From Bacillota bacterium (GTDB lineage: Bacteria; Bacillota; Clostridia; Acetivibrionales; Acetivibrionaceae), in contig JAEWSG010000168.1 in NCBI GenBank assembly GCA_023398495.1, positions 1 to 42,099 of the forward strand: a stretch of DNA of 42,099 nucleotides. The letters are read 5' to 3'. The stretch's first letter is position 1; each line of letters begins with the position of its first letter. A model generated the notes under the pieces. That model searched no databases, had not been told where the DNA came from, and saw only the letters and a list, made by a program, of their open reading frames with translations. Shown piece after piece: positions 17,134 through 25,566 of this stretch. The position numbers and the translations under genes are program-made.

Positions 17134-17261
17134 GAATAACGAATGAAATAACTTCCTGTATTGTATTGTAAGAACGCACCAAATCATTTTCGTTATTCAA
17201 AGTAGGAGCAAAATTTGTATGTTCCTAAATTGCTATTAACTAATTGTTGAAGTTAATAGCA
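17134..17261 (+). promoter_or_regulatory. Structured dnaA leader
   Basis: There are two inverted repeats upstream of dnaA. The arms GAATAACGAATGA (17134-17146) and TCATTTTCGTTATTC (17184-17198) pair over 10+3 bp. The arms TGCTATTAACT and AGTTAATAGCA (17231-17241 / 17251-17261) pair perfectly over 11 bp. The second ends 45 nt before the dnaA ATG. Confidence 0.5.
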
Positions 17262-17306
17262 TACTACTTTTAATGATTATTTTATGCACATACTTGGAGG
17301 AATTAT

Positions 17307-18644
17307 ATGAGTGTCCAATTAACAGATTTATGGCAAAAAACACTAGGCCTGCTTCAAAATGAATTAACCGAAATTAGTTTTAACACATGGATAAAAACTA
17401 TAGAACCACTTTCTTTATACAACAATACTATTAATCTGGCTGTACCAGCTGATTTTAATAAAGGTATCCTTGAATCAAGATATCAAGTTCTAATAAAAAA
17501 TGCGATTAAGCAAACAACATTTAAGGAATACGCCATCAACTTTGTAGTTCCATCACAGGAGAATATAGACAAATATACTAATCAGTTGGAAACAGCTAAT
17601 AATACTGAAGATGCCCTTATATCATTACTTAACCCAAAGTATACATTTGATACCTTTGTCATTGGAAACAGTAACCGTTTTGCACATGCTGCGGCACTTG
17701 CTGTTGCAGAATCACCTGCAAAAGCTTATAATCCTTTATTTATATATGGGGGAGTTGGACTTGGTAAAACACACCTTATGCATGCTATTGGACACTTTGT
17801 ACTACAGCAAAATCCTTCTCTTAAAGTTTTATATGTATCCTCTGAAAAATTTACAAACGAACTTATCAATGCTATAAAAGATGACAAAAATGAGGAGTTC
17901 AGATCCAAGTACAGAAATATTGATATTCTTTTAATAGATGACATACAGTTCATAGCAGGTAAAGAAAGAACTCAGGAAGAATTTTTCCATACTTTTAATG
18001 CACTTTATGAAGCAAATAAACAAATCATTTTATCAAGTGATAAATCACCTAAAGAAATTGTTACCCTTGAGGACAGGCTTAGATCCAGATTTGAATGGGG
18101 ATTAATAGCTGATATGCAAGCACCCGACATTGAAACCAGAATAGCTATACTAAGAAAGAAAGCTCAATTGGAAAATCTTGATGTACCTAATGAAATTATG
18201 GCTTTTATTGCAGAAAAAATTGCTTCAAACATCAGAGAACTTGAAGGTGCTTTAAATAGAGTAATAGCTTATTCATCACTTACAGAAAACGAGATTACTG
18301 TCGACCTTGCTACAGAAGCTCTGAAGGATATTCTATCAACTAATAAAGTCAGGTCAATAAATTGTAATTCAATTCAGGATGCAGTTGCAAGGTATTTTGA
18401 TCTCAGAACTGATGACTTTAAATCAAAGAAAAGATCGAGGGATGTTTCGTATCCCAGACAGATTGCAATGTTCTTATGCAGAGAACTGACAGATATGTCC
18501 TTACCCAAAATAGGACATGCTTTCGGTGGAAGAGACCACACAACCGTTATGCATGCATGTGAAAAAATAGTTGAAGAAGTTCAATCAAACTCAGAAACCA
18601 GAAGAGCTATAAATGAGCTTAAGAAAAGTTTAACCAGTAACTAA
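17307..18644 (+). CDS. dnaA: Chromosomal replication initiator DnaA
   Basis: A 445-aa AAA+ ATPase that binds DnaA boxes and opens oriC. It has an N-terminal domain I (1-90), Walker A GGVGLGKTHL (about 147-156), Walker B LLIDDIQFI, sensor and arginine-finger regions, and a C-terminal DNA-binding domain with the signature GRDHTTVMHA (about 407). The start has TTGGAGGAATTAT before the ATG. DnaA boxes lie on both sides, consistent with autoregulation. Confidence 0.98.
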   Translation: MSVQLTDLWQKTLGLLQNELTEISFNTWIKTIEPLSLYNNTINLAVPADFNKGILESRYQVLIKNAIKQTTFKEYAINFVVPSQENIDKYTNQLETANNTEDALISLLNPKYTFDTFVIGNSNRFAHAAALAVAESPAKAYNPLFIYGGVGLGKTHLMHAIGHFVLQQNPSLKVLYVSSEKFTNELINAIKDDKNEEFRSKYRNIDILLIDDIQFIAGKERTQEEFFHTFNALYEANKQIILSSDKSPKEIVTLEDRLRSRFEWGLIADMQAPDIETRIAILRKKAQLENLDVPNEIMAFIAEKIASNIRELEGALNRVIAYSSLTENEITVDLATEALKDILSTNKVRSINCNSIQDAVARYFDLRTDDFKSKKRSRDVSYPRQIAMFLCRELTDMSLPKIGHAFGGRDHTTVMHACEKIVEEVQSNSETRRAINELKKSLTSN

Positions 18645-18656
18645 TATTTTATAAGG

Positions 18657-18877
18657 TTATCAACAAAAATTGTTGATATGGGGAAAACTTCATGTGATTA
18701 TTATGTGAATAATATTAGTTTAAGTTTAATTCAAGTTATATTGTTGATTTTTGATACAAGTTATCTACAATTTGATAACAACCTGTAATTCATCAATTGC
18801 AAAGTGTGAAACAAGTTATACACAAAATCAACAATACTTATTACTATTATTACTAAAAATAATTATATTAATATAAA
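18657..18877. other. oriC: oriC, right DnaA-box cluster with DnaA-trios and unwinding element
   Basis: Boxes TTATCAACA (18657-18665), TGTTGATAT (18671-18679), TTATCTACA (18761-18769) and TTATACACA (18816-18824) are followed by six consecutive triplets TTA-TTA-CTA-TTA-TTA-CTA (18838-18855) and then a pure A/T stretch to about 18877. The triplet run matches the DnaA-trio pattern (5'-TAG/TAA on the complementary strand) that loads DnaA onto single strands in the B. subtilis origin. This is therefore the likely melting site. Confidence 0.75.
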
Positions 18878-18899
18878 GAAAATCGGGAGGACACCTAGA

Positions 18900-20003
18900 A
18901 TGAAGGTAATATGTTCAAAAGAACATTTAATTGAAGGTATAAATATAGTTCAAAAGGCTGTTTCTACAAAGTCTACTATGCCAATACTTGAAGGTATACT
19001 GTTGGAAGCATCTACTAACTTTAAACTTACAGGAAATGATCTCGAAATAGCAATAGAGTGCTATGTAGAAGCTGATATTAAAGAACAGGGGTCAATAGTT
19101 CTGAATTCAAAAATGTTTGGTGACATAGTAAGAAGACTTCCTGATTCTGAAGTACTTATAGAAATACTTTCTAATAATTCAGTTATTATAGAGTGTGAAA
19201 ATTCACATTTTGAGTTAAAAGGAATACCAGCTGATAATTATCCTTCACTACCTGAAATAAAAAAGGAAAATGCTTTTATAATAAAACAAAAAACTATAAG
19301 AGATATGATCAGGCAAACATTATTTGCAGTAAGCATAGATGAAAACAGACCAATACTTATGGGATCACTATTAGAATGTAATGAAAATAACGTTACTCTC
19401 GTATCTATAGATGGCTTTAGGCTTGCACTCAGAAAATCAAACATAGAGAATGAAAACAAAAATTTCAGTGTTGTAATACCAGGTAAAACTTTAAATGAGA
19501 TTGTAAAAATACTACAGCCTGTTGACGAAGAAATTTCTATATTCAGTACCCAAAATCAAATTTTGTTTGATTTTGGAAACTGTAAAGTAGTATCAAGATT
19601 ATTAGAAGGTGAGTATTTAAATTATAACAGTATTATACCAAAAGAATTTGAAACAAGGTTAAGAGTTAAAACTAAGGAAATATTATCAAGCCTTGAAAGA
19701 GCTTCACTTATAACTGCTGAAGAAAAAAAATATCCAGTAAAATTCAGCATTCTTGATGAGAAAATAGTAATATCATCAAACACTGAAATTGGAGCAGTAA
19801 GGGAAGAGGTTAGAGTTGACATTTCAGGAAACAGGTTAGATATTGGCTTTAATCCGAGATATTTTATTGAAGCTTTAAAGGTTATTGAAGATGATGAAAT
19901 TGATGTTTTTTTTACATCAACTATAGGACCATGTACAATTAGGCCTATTCAAAGTGAAGATTATGCCTATATGATTCTGCCTGTCAGAATAAAAAATGAA
20001 TAA
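18900..20003 (+). CDS. dnaN: DNA polymerase III beta subunit (sliding clamp)
   Basis: A 367-aa processivity clamp that forms a ring dimer tethering the replicative polymerase. The three-domain fold is recognisable from MKVICSKEHLIEGINIVQKA, the KSTMPILEGILLEA block, IPADNYPSLPEI and the C-terminal YAYMILPVRI. Its position after dnaA and the CGGGAGG ribosome site support the start. Confidence 0.98.
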   Translation: MKVICSKEHLIEGINIVQKAVSTKSTMPILEGILLEASTNFKLTGNDLEIAIECYVEADIKEQGSIVLNSKMFGDIVRRLPDSEVLIEILSNNSVIIECENSHFELKGIPADNYPSLPEIKKENAFIIKQKTIRDMIRQTLFAVSIDENRPILMGSLLECNENNVTLVSIDGFRLALRKSNIENENKNFSVVIPGKTLNEIVKILQPVDEEISIFSTQNQILFDFGNCKVVSRLLEGEYLNYNSIIPKEFETRLRVKTKEILSSLERASLITAEEKKYPVKFSILDEKIVISSNTEIGAVREEVRVDISGNRLDIGFNPRYFIEALKVIEDDEIDVFFTSTIGPCTIRPIQSEDYAYMILPVRIKNE

Positions 20004-20018
20004 GGAAGAAGTGAAAAT

Positions 20019-20225
20019 ATGAAATCAATTACTATAAATACAGAATATATAAAACTAGATCAATTTATTAAATGGGCTGATGTAGCAGCAACAGGAACTG
20101 AAGCAAAAATTCTTATTAGTGATGGATATGTAAAAGTTAACGGAGAAGTAGAACTTAGAAGAGGAAAAAAACTTAGAAAAGGTGACAAAATAGAAATAGA
20201 TGGAAATGATTTTATTATTGAATGA
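20019..20225 (+). CDS. yaaA: S4-domain RNA-binding protein YaaA/RlbA
   Basis: A 68-aa S4-like protein with IKLDQFIKWADVAATGTEAK and the S4 core DGYVKVNGEVELRRGKKLRKGD. The family is conserved between dnaN and recF in Firmicutes and is implicated in ribosome assembly and RNA binding. It starts 15 nt after dnaN, and its stop lies within the ribosome-binding region of recF. Confidence 0.93.
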   Translation: MKSITINTEYIKLDQFIKWADVAATGTEAKILISDGYVKVNGEVELRRGKKLRKGDKIEIDGNDFIIE

Positions 20226-20242
20226 TATCTGGAGGTATCATT

Positions 20243-21361
20243 TTGTATATAGATAGTTTGGAGTTAAAAAATTTTAGAAATTACAAGGAAAATAAAATTA
20301 ATTTTTCTAAAACTTATAATGTAATATATGGTGAAAATGCCCAAGGTAAAACAAATATTATTGAGGCTATTTTTATGTGTGCATCGGGAAGATCTCACCG
20401 TACATCAAAAGACTTAGACCTTGTGAATGTTAACAGCAGTAATTATTATATAAAACTAAAGGCTGTTAAATCTACTGAAACATCAGATATTGAAATATTA
20501 TATGAGAGAGATAAGAAAAAAGTTATAAAAATAAACGAAATCCCATTAAAAAAAATTGGCAGCCTTATGGGAAACGTACTAGCAGTCATTTTTTCACCAG
20601 AGGATTTATCAGTTATAAGTGAAGGACCATCTCAGAGAAGAAGGTTTATAGATATTACTCTCAGCCAAATAAAACCCTCATATTTTTATGACCTTCAGAT
20701 TTATAATAAAATTCTGCAGCAAAGAAATTCTTTACTTAAAGAATTGCAGACTAATAGAAATTTGATTGATACTTTAGAAGTATGGGATGAGAAGTTATGT
20801 GAGATAGGTTCTAGAATTGTAAAGTTAAGATATGAATTCATAAATAGGTTAAGTATGGCTGCTGCAAAAAATCACTTTTTACTTTCTGATAGTAACGAAA
20901 CAATGGAAATAAATTACAATCCCTCTGTGAATGTCAGTTTTTTTAATGATATTCAAGGAATAAAAGAAAACTTTATGAGTGATTTTAAGAAGTGCAGAAA
21001 TATAGAACTTAAAAGATGTAGTACTTTGAAGGGTCCACATCGTGATGATTATGATATATTAATCAACGGTATGGAGGTCAAGTCATTTGGATCACAAGGA
21101 CAAAAGAGAACTGTTATTCTATCAATAAAACTTTCAGAATTACAGATAATAAAAGAAGAAACTGGAGAGTATCCAGTACTTTTGCTAGATGATGTAATGT
21201 CTGAACTAGATAATAAGAGAAGGGAAATATTATTTGATAATATTAATCATGTTCAAACCTTTATAACATGTACTGAAAAAGATATATTTAGTAAAAAAGA
21301 ATTTAAAGATATACTTTTTATTAATGTAAAAAATGGGAAGACTATAAATGATGTACTTTAA
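20243..21361 (+). CDS. recF: DNA replication and repair protein RecF
   Basis: An SMC-like ATPase that promotes RecA loading at gaps, 372 aa. It has Walker A GENAQGKTNI, the ABC-type signature SFGSQGQKRTV and Walker B LLLDDVMSELD. I choose the TTG at 20243 (MYIDSLELKNFRNYK). It gives the family N-terminus and is 6 nt from GGAGGT. The ATG at 20222 overlaps the yaaA stop and would place the ribosome site inside the reading frame. Confidence 0.96.
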   Translation: MYIDSLELKNFRNYKENKINFSKTYNVIYGENAQGKTNIIEAIFMCASGRSHRTSKDLDLVNVNSSNYYIKLKAVKSTETSDIEILYERDKKKVIKINEIPLKKIGSLMGNVLAVIFSPEDLSVISEGPSQRRRFIDITLSQIKPSYFYDLQIYNKILQQRNSLLKELQTNRNLIDTLEVWDEKLCEIGSRIVKLRYEFINRLSMAAAKNHFLLSDSNETMEINYNPSVNVSFFNDIQGIKENFMSDFKKCRNIELKRCSTLKGPHRDDYDILINGMEVKSFGSQGQKRTVILSIKLSELQIIKEETGEYPVLLLDDVMSELDNKRREILFDNINHVQTFITCTEKDIFSKKEFKDILFINVKNGKTINDVL

Positions 21362-21529
21362 AAGAAAGTTTTATTTGGTTTATATTATTGTCCGAAGAAA
21401 AAATAAAATTTGCAGTTTGCTTTCAATTGGGATAAAATATAGATTGGCATAAAAGTAATGAGTATTCTATTTTAAAGAACCTTAGAAGGTTTAAATATAA
21501 ATGTGTAGTGTAAAAATAGGAGGAAATAT

Positions 21530-21802
21530 ATGTTTTTGCATATAGGAGGAGACTTTGTAGTACCGGTAAAAAATGTAATAGCTATAATGGATCTAGAAAC
21601 TACTACCTTATCGAAAGATACTCGTGATTTTCTGTCTATTGCTGAAGAAGAAGGATTTATAGAGAGTATTTCAAATGATATTCCAAAATCTTTTATAATA
21701 ACTGAAATTGATAAAAAGAGTAAGATATATCTTTCACCAATTTCCTCAATTACTCTTCAAAAAAGAGCAGGATTTGTTGATGGTATATCAAATGTAAAAT
21801 AG
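21530..21802 (+). CDS. remB: DUF370 regulator RemB
   Basis: A 90-aa protein of the RemA/RemB (DUF370) family, conserved between recF and gyrB in Firmicutes (yaaB in B. subtilis). It begins MFLHIGGDFVVPVKNVIAIM and has the family SPISSITLQKR stretch. RemA and RemB regulate extracellular matrix genes in Bacillus, RemA by direct DNA binding; the clostridial role is unproven. The ribosome site is AGGAGG. Confidence 0.9.
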   Translation: MFLHIGGDFVVPVKNVIAIMDLETTTLSKDTRDFLSIAEEEGFIESISNDIPKSFIITEIDKKSKIYLSPISSITLQKRAGFVDGISNVK

Positions 21803-21835
21803 ACTGAAAAATTATTTATTTTTAGTCTATATAAT

Positions 21836-21930
21836 TCGCGAAAATTATTTTATAATGACAAATATAATTTTCACGAAAATAAATCAATATAATTGAATTG
21901 TGATGTAAAATCTTTATCGCGTTCAATGTA
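21836..21930 (+). repeat. Dispersed repeat R2, copy b (gyrB leader)
   Basis: A full copy with ATTTTCACGAAAATAAATCAA and the hairpin ATTGAA-TTGTGAT-GTAAAATCTTT-ATCGCG-TTCAAT (read in parts). It ends 66 nt before the gyrB ATG and would be part of the gyrB leader if transcription enters from remB. Confidence 0.8.
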
Positions 21931-21996
21931 AACTAAAATTAAATGGATCACTTTAATTTAAGAAATAATCATATGAGTTTTAAACAGGAGGATAAA

Positions 21997-23922
21997 ATGT
22001 CCGAAAACGCAAATTTGAACCCATCATATAATGAAAATAATATACAAGTTCTTGAAGGCCTTGAGGCTGTTAGAAAAAGGCCTGGTATGTATATTGGAAG
22101 TACTTCAGCAAGAGGACTACATCATCTTGTATATGAAATAATGGATAATAGTATAGATGAAGCATTAGCAGGATATTGTACTGAGATTGAAATTACTATA
22201 AACCCTGATAATTCTATCACCAACATAGATAATGGAAGAGGAATACCAGTAGGTATTCATCCAAAGATGGGAATACCTACAGTTGAAGTAGTTCATACTA
22301 TTCTTCACGCAGGAGGAAAATTTGGTGGTGAGGGATATACAGTTTCAGGAGGACTTCATGGAGTAGGTGCTTCAGTAGTAAATGCTTTATCTGAATATTT
22401 GGAAGTTGAAGTATACAGGGATGGTAATATATATAGACAAAGATATGAAAGAGGAAATGTTGCAACCCCATTAGAAGTTATTGGTTCAACAGATAAGACC
22501 GGCACTAAAACAACATTTAAACCTGATTCATTAATATTTGAAGAACTGGAATTTAGTTATGAAATATTATTAAACAGATTTCGTGAACTTGCTTTCTTAA
22601 ATAAAGGTCTTATGATAAGACTGGTTGATAAAAGACAAGAAGAACCAGTAGTTAAGCTGCTTCATTATGAAGGCGGAATAATATCATTTGTTGAATATGT
22701 AAGTAGAAACAAAGAAACTATTCATCAGACGCCTATATATATAGATTGTTCAAAAGATGGTTCTTTTGTTGAGATTGCTATGCAATACAATGATACATAT
22801 ATTGAGAATATTTTTAGTTTTGCCAATAACATTGCCACTACTGAAGGTGGTACTCATTTGACTGGATTTAAAACTGCGATAACAAAAGTGTTTAATGATT
22901 ATGCGAGAAAATATAATTTTATAAAGGAAACTGATAAAAACTTATTAGGTGAAGATATAAGAGAAGGATTAACAGCCGTAATAAGTGTAAAATTACATGA
23001 ACCACAGTTTGAAGGGCAAACAAAAACAAAATTAGGAAATAGTGAAATTAGAAGTCTTGTAGAGTATGCTGTTGGAGAAAAACTATCAAATTTTTTAGAA
23101 GAAAATCCATCTATATCGAAAATAATATTAGAAAAATGTCTAACTGCATCCAGAGCGAGAGAGGCTGCAAGAAAAGCCCGCGAATTGACTAGAAGAAAAA
23201 GTGCTCTTGAGTCCACCACTTTACCTGGTAAATTAGCTGACTGTTCAGAAAAAGATCCTCGCCTCTGCGAAATTTATATAGTTGAGGGAGATTCAGCTGG
23301 TGGTTCGGCAAAACAGGGAAGAGATAGGAAATTTCAAGCTATATTACCGCTATGGGGTAAAATGCTTAATGTAGAAAAGTCAAGGATTGATAAAGTATAT
23401 GGAAATGAAAAGTTATTGCCTGTTATTACAGCTTTAGGCGCAAATATTGGAGATGATTTTGATGTTGAAAAGCTCAGATACCATAAAATTATAATAATGG
23501 CAGATGCTGATGTTGATGGTCAACACATAAGGACGTTGTTGCTTACTTTTATGTTTAGGTATATGAAACCACTTGTTGAAGGTGGTTATGTATATATTGC
23601 ACAACCTCCACTATTTAAAGTTGCAAAAGGAAAAGAAGAATTATATGCATATAACGAGAAACAAGTCGATAAAATTGTAAGTGAAAAAGGATGGAAAAGG
23701 GAAGAGTGCAGTATTCAAAGATATAAAGGTCTTGGTGAAATGAATCCTGAGCAGTTATGGCAAACAACAATGAATCCAGAAACGAGAACAATGCTAAGAG
23801 TAGAGCTAAATGATGCTATTGCTGCTGATGAAGTATTTACAATATTAATGGGTGAAAAAGTAGAGCCAAGAAAAGAATTTATACAGACGAACGCAAAATC
23901 TGTAACTAATCTTGATATATAA
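21997..23922 (+). CDS. gyrB: DNA gyrase subunit B
   Basis: The ATPase and TOPRIM subunit of gyrase. The GHKL ATPase part has EIMDNSIDEA and the GGLHGVGASVVNA loop. The TOPRIM part has EGDSAGGSA and MADADVDGQH, and the C-terminus has QRYKGLGEMNPEQLW. I start at the ATG at 21997 (MSENANLNPS, 641 aa), which has CAGGAGG at normal spacing; an upstream in-frame ATG at 21943 has none. In the TOPRIM region the sequence LPLWGKMLNVEKS has Trp where many bacteria have Arg or Lys. Confidence 0.98.
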   Translation: MSENANLNPSYNENNIQVLEGLEAVRKRPGMYIGSTSARGLHHLVYEIMDNSIDEALAGYCTEIEITINPDNSITNIDNGRGIPVGIHPKMGIPTVEVVHTILHAGGKFGGEGYTVSGGLHGVGASVVNALSEYLEVEVYRDGNIYRQRYERGNVATPLEVIGSTDKTGTKTTFKPDSLIFEELEFSYEILLNRFRELAFLNKGLMIRLVDKRQEEPVVKLLHYEGGIISFVEYVSRNKETIHQTPIYIDCSKDGSFVEIAMQYNDTYIENIFSFANNIATTEGGTHLTGFKTAITKVFNDYARKYNFIKETDKNLLGEDIREGLTAVISVKLHEPQFEGQTKTKLGNSEIRSLVEYAVGEKLSNFLEENPSISKIILEKCLTASRAREAARKARELTRRKSALESTTLPGKLADCSEKDPRLCEIYIVEGDSAGGSAKQGRDRKFQAILPLWGKMLNVEKSRIDKVYGNEKLLPVITALGANIGDDFDVEKLRYHKIIIMADADVDGQHIRTLLLTFMFRYMKPLVEGGYVYIAQPPLFKVAKGKEELYAYNEKQVDKIVSEKGWKREECSIQRYKGLGEMNPEQLWQTTMNPETRTMLRVELNDAIAADEVFTILMGEKVEPRKEFIQTNAKSVTNLDI

Positions 23923-24052
23923 ATAATTACTAAAAGTATATTAATTATGTACAAAATATTTATATGTATTTTGATTAGAAATTAAAGTTTAAATACAAAA
24001 AAGTTTATCATAGTAAATAATATAGTAATGAAATATTGTATTTTTGTAAATG

Positions 24053-24072
24053 CCCCTATTAAAGGGGTTTTT
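24053..24072 (+). terminator. Terminator after gyrB
   Basis: CCCCT-ATTAA-AGGGG followed by TTTTT, 130 nt after the gyrB stop. It closes the dnaA-gyrB group and separates it from the parS/soj region. Confidence 0.8.
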
Positions 24073-24087
24073 ATATTTCTAATAAAA

Positions 24088-24103
24088 TGTTTCACGTGAA
24101 ACA
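24088..24103. promoter_or_regulatory. parS: parS site 1
   Basis: TGTTTCACGTGAAACA, a perfect match to the Spo0J/ParB binding consensus, within a 26-bp perfect palindrome (24083-24108). It lies upstream of soj-spo0J. Confidence 0.97.
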
Positions 24104-24276
24104 TTTTAATGATACTCATATAAAAAAGAACTATCAAACTTTTACTTATAAAGGAACATAATTTGTTTATATTATTATATTTATTTGAATTATGTAATGG
24201 TAAACTAAAGTAAAAGAATTGAAGTATTACTTATTATTAATTTTTAAGTCTCATACAGGTTTAATTTTTTTAATTT

Positions 24277-24424
24277 AGGTGCTAACTCAACTTTCCCACT
24301 TATAGTATTTTGAGGATTTGATTGCTCACAAGTTAGGGTCAAAAAGTTTACTTTTTGACTGCGGTGAGTAATGCTGCGTTATCAGCAAAGAGCCCATAAA
24401 TACTGTGGTAAAGTTGAGGTGTTA
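24277..24424 (+). ncRNA. Candidate structured RNA of unknown class upstream of soj
   Basis: The sequence folds into a branched structure by inspection. P1 pairs CTCAACTTT (24286-24294) and CCAC (24296-24299) with GTGG (24405-24408) and AAAGTTGAG (24410-24418). After a TTAT bulge it continues with AGTATTT (24304-24310) / AAATACT (24398-24404). P2 pairs TTGCTCAC (24322-24329) with GTGAGTAA (24364-24371) and is capped by GTCAAAAAG-TTTA-CTTTTTGAC (24338-24359). P3 is TGCTG-CGTTAT-CAGCA (24372-24387). This is a three-way junction of about 135 nt, much more GC-containing than its surroundings. It lacks SRP, tmRNA, RNase P or T-box signatures, and I do not recognise a riboswitch class. It could be a leader for soj, 370 nt downstream, or a free RNA. 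No terminator follows it. Confidence 0.6.
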
Positions 24425-24791
24425 ATATTATCATTTGTTAATATGAAGAAAATCTTAAATTTTAGATCAGTAATTATGAATAATGTACATGTAACTATAT
24501 AATTACTAATTAAAAGTTAATAAAAAAAGTTTTTTATTATAATAACTAATTTCAGAGATAAACTAATTTTATTGAAATATGTTTTGCTACCATATTAATT
24601 ATGTTATAATAATATAATGGTTTTGAATTAATATATATAGAACAATAAAGTTTATATATTTTTAAATTATTTAAATAGATGAAAAAACTTTTATATTATA
24701 ATGTTAAGTTTTATATCTGTAAATATCAAGTTAAAATATATAAATGGATTTTTATTTTATATAATCAAAGGATGACTAAGGAGTGGGTTTA
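24425..24791 (+). other. AT-rich soj leader region
   Basis: A 367-nt gene-free stretch of very high A/T content. No clear hairpin, promoter or repeat stands out. It ends with the ribosome site of soj (AAGGAG). Confidence 0.4.
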
Positions 24792-25565
24792 ATGGCAAAA
24801 GTAATTGCAGTAGCAAATCAAAAGGGTGGAGTTGGCAAGACTACTACTGCAGTAAATTTAAGTTCCTGCCTGGGATATAAGGGTAAGAAAGTCCTTCTTA
24901 TTGATGTAGATCCACAAGGAAACTCGACTAGTGGACTTGGTATTGATAAGAAAACAATAAGAAAATCAGCATATGATGTTTTAATTAATGACGTTGATAT
25001 AATAGAAACACTAGTAAAGACTCCAATTGATAATCTTTCCCTGTGTCCATCAAATATACAACTTGCTGGAGCGGAAGTAGAACTCGTATCTACAATTTCC
25101 AGAGAAACAAGATTAAAAAACTCACTTGTTAGTATTAAGGATGATTATGATTTTATTCTGATTGATTGCCCTCCATCGCTTGGGCTTTTAACTTTAAACT
25201 CTTTAACTGCATCTAATACAATACTTGTACCAATTCAATGTGAATATTATGCACTCGAGGGTTTAAGTCAGCTTATGGAAACAGTAAAATTAGTTCAAAA
25301 GCACTTAAATATGAGTTTAGACGTTGAAGGTGTTGTTTTAACAATGTTTGATGCAAGAACTAATTTATCTATTCAGGTTGTCGAAGAAGTTAAAAAATAT
25401 TTTAGAAATAAAGTTTATAGAACTGTAATACCTAGAAATGTAAGATTGAGTGAGGCGCCTAGTTATGGGCTACCTATAATATTATACGACCCAAAATCAA
25501 AAGGAGCAGAGTGTTATCTTGATTTAGCCGATGAGGTTATAGAGTATTCAGAGGAGGAAAATTAA
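24792..25565 (+). CDS. soj: Chromosome partitioning ATPase ParA/Soj
   Basis: A 257-aa ParA with the deviant Walker A KGGVGKTTTAVNL near the N-terminus, DVDPQGN, and Walker B LIDCPPSLGLLTLNSL. Like chromosomal Soj proteins it has no N-terminal HTH. I start at the ATG at 24792, 8 nt after AAGGAG; an earlier in-frame GTG overlaps that site. Soj works with Spo0J on origin segregation and modulates DnaA. spo0J follows after 1 nt. Confidence 0.97.
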   Translation: MAKVIAVANQKGGVGKTTTAVNLSSCLGYKGKKVLLIDVDPQGNSTSGLGIDKKTIRKSAYDVLINDVDIIETLVKTPIDNLSLCPSNIQLAGAEVELVSTISRETRLKNSLVSIKDDYDFILIDCPPSLGLLTLNSLTASNTILVPIQCEYYALEGLSQLMETVKLVQKHLNMSLDVEGVVLTMFDARTNLSIQVVEEVKKYFRNKVYRTVIPRNVRLSEAPSYGLPIILYDPKSKGAECYLDLADEVIEYSEEEN

Positions 25566-25566
25566 A

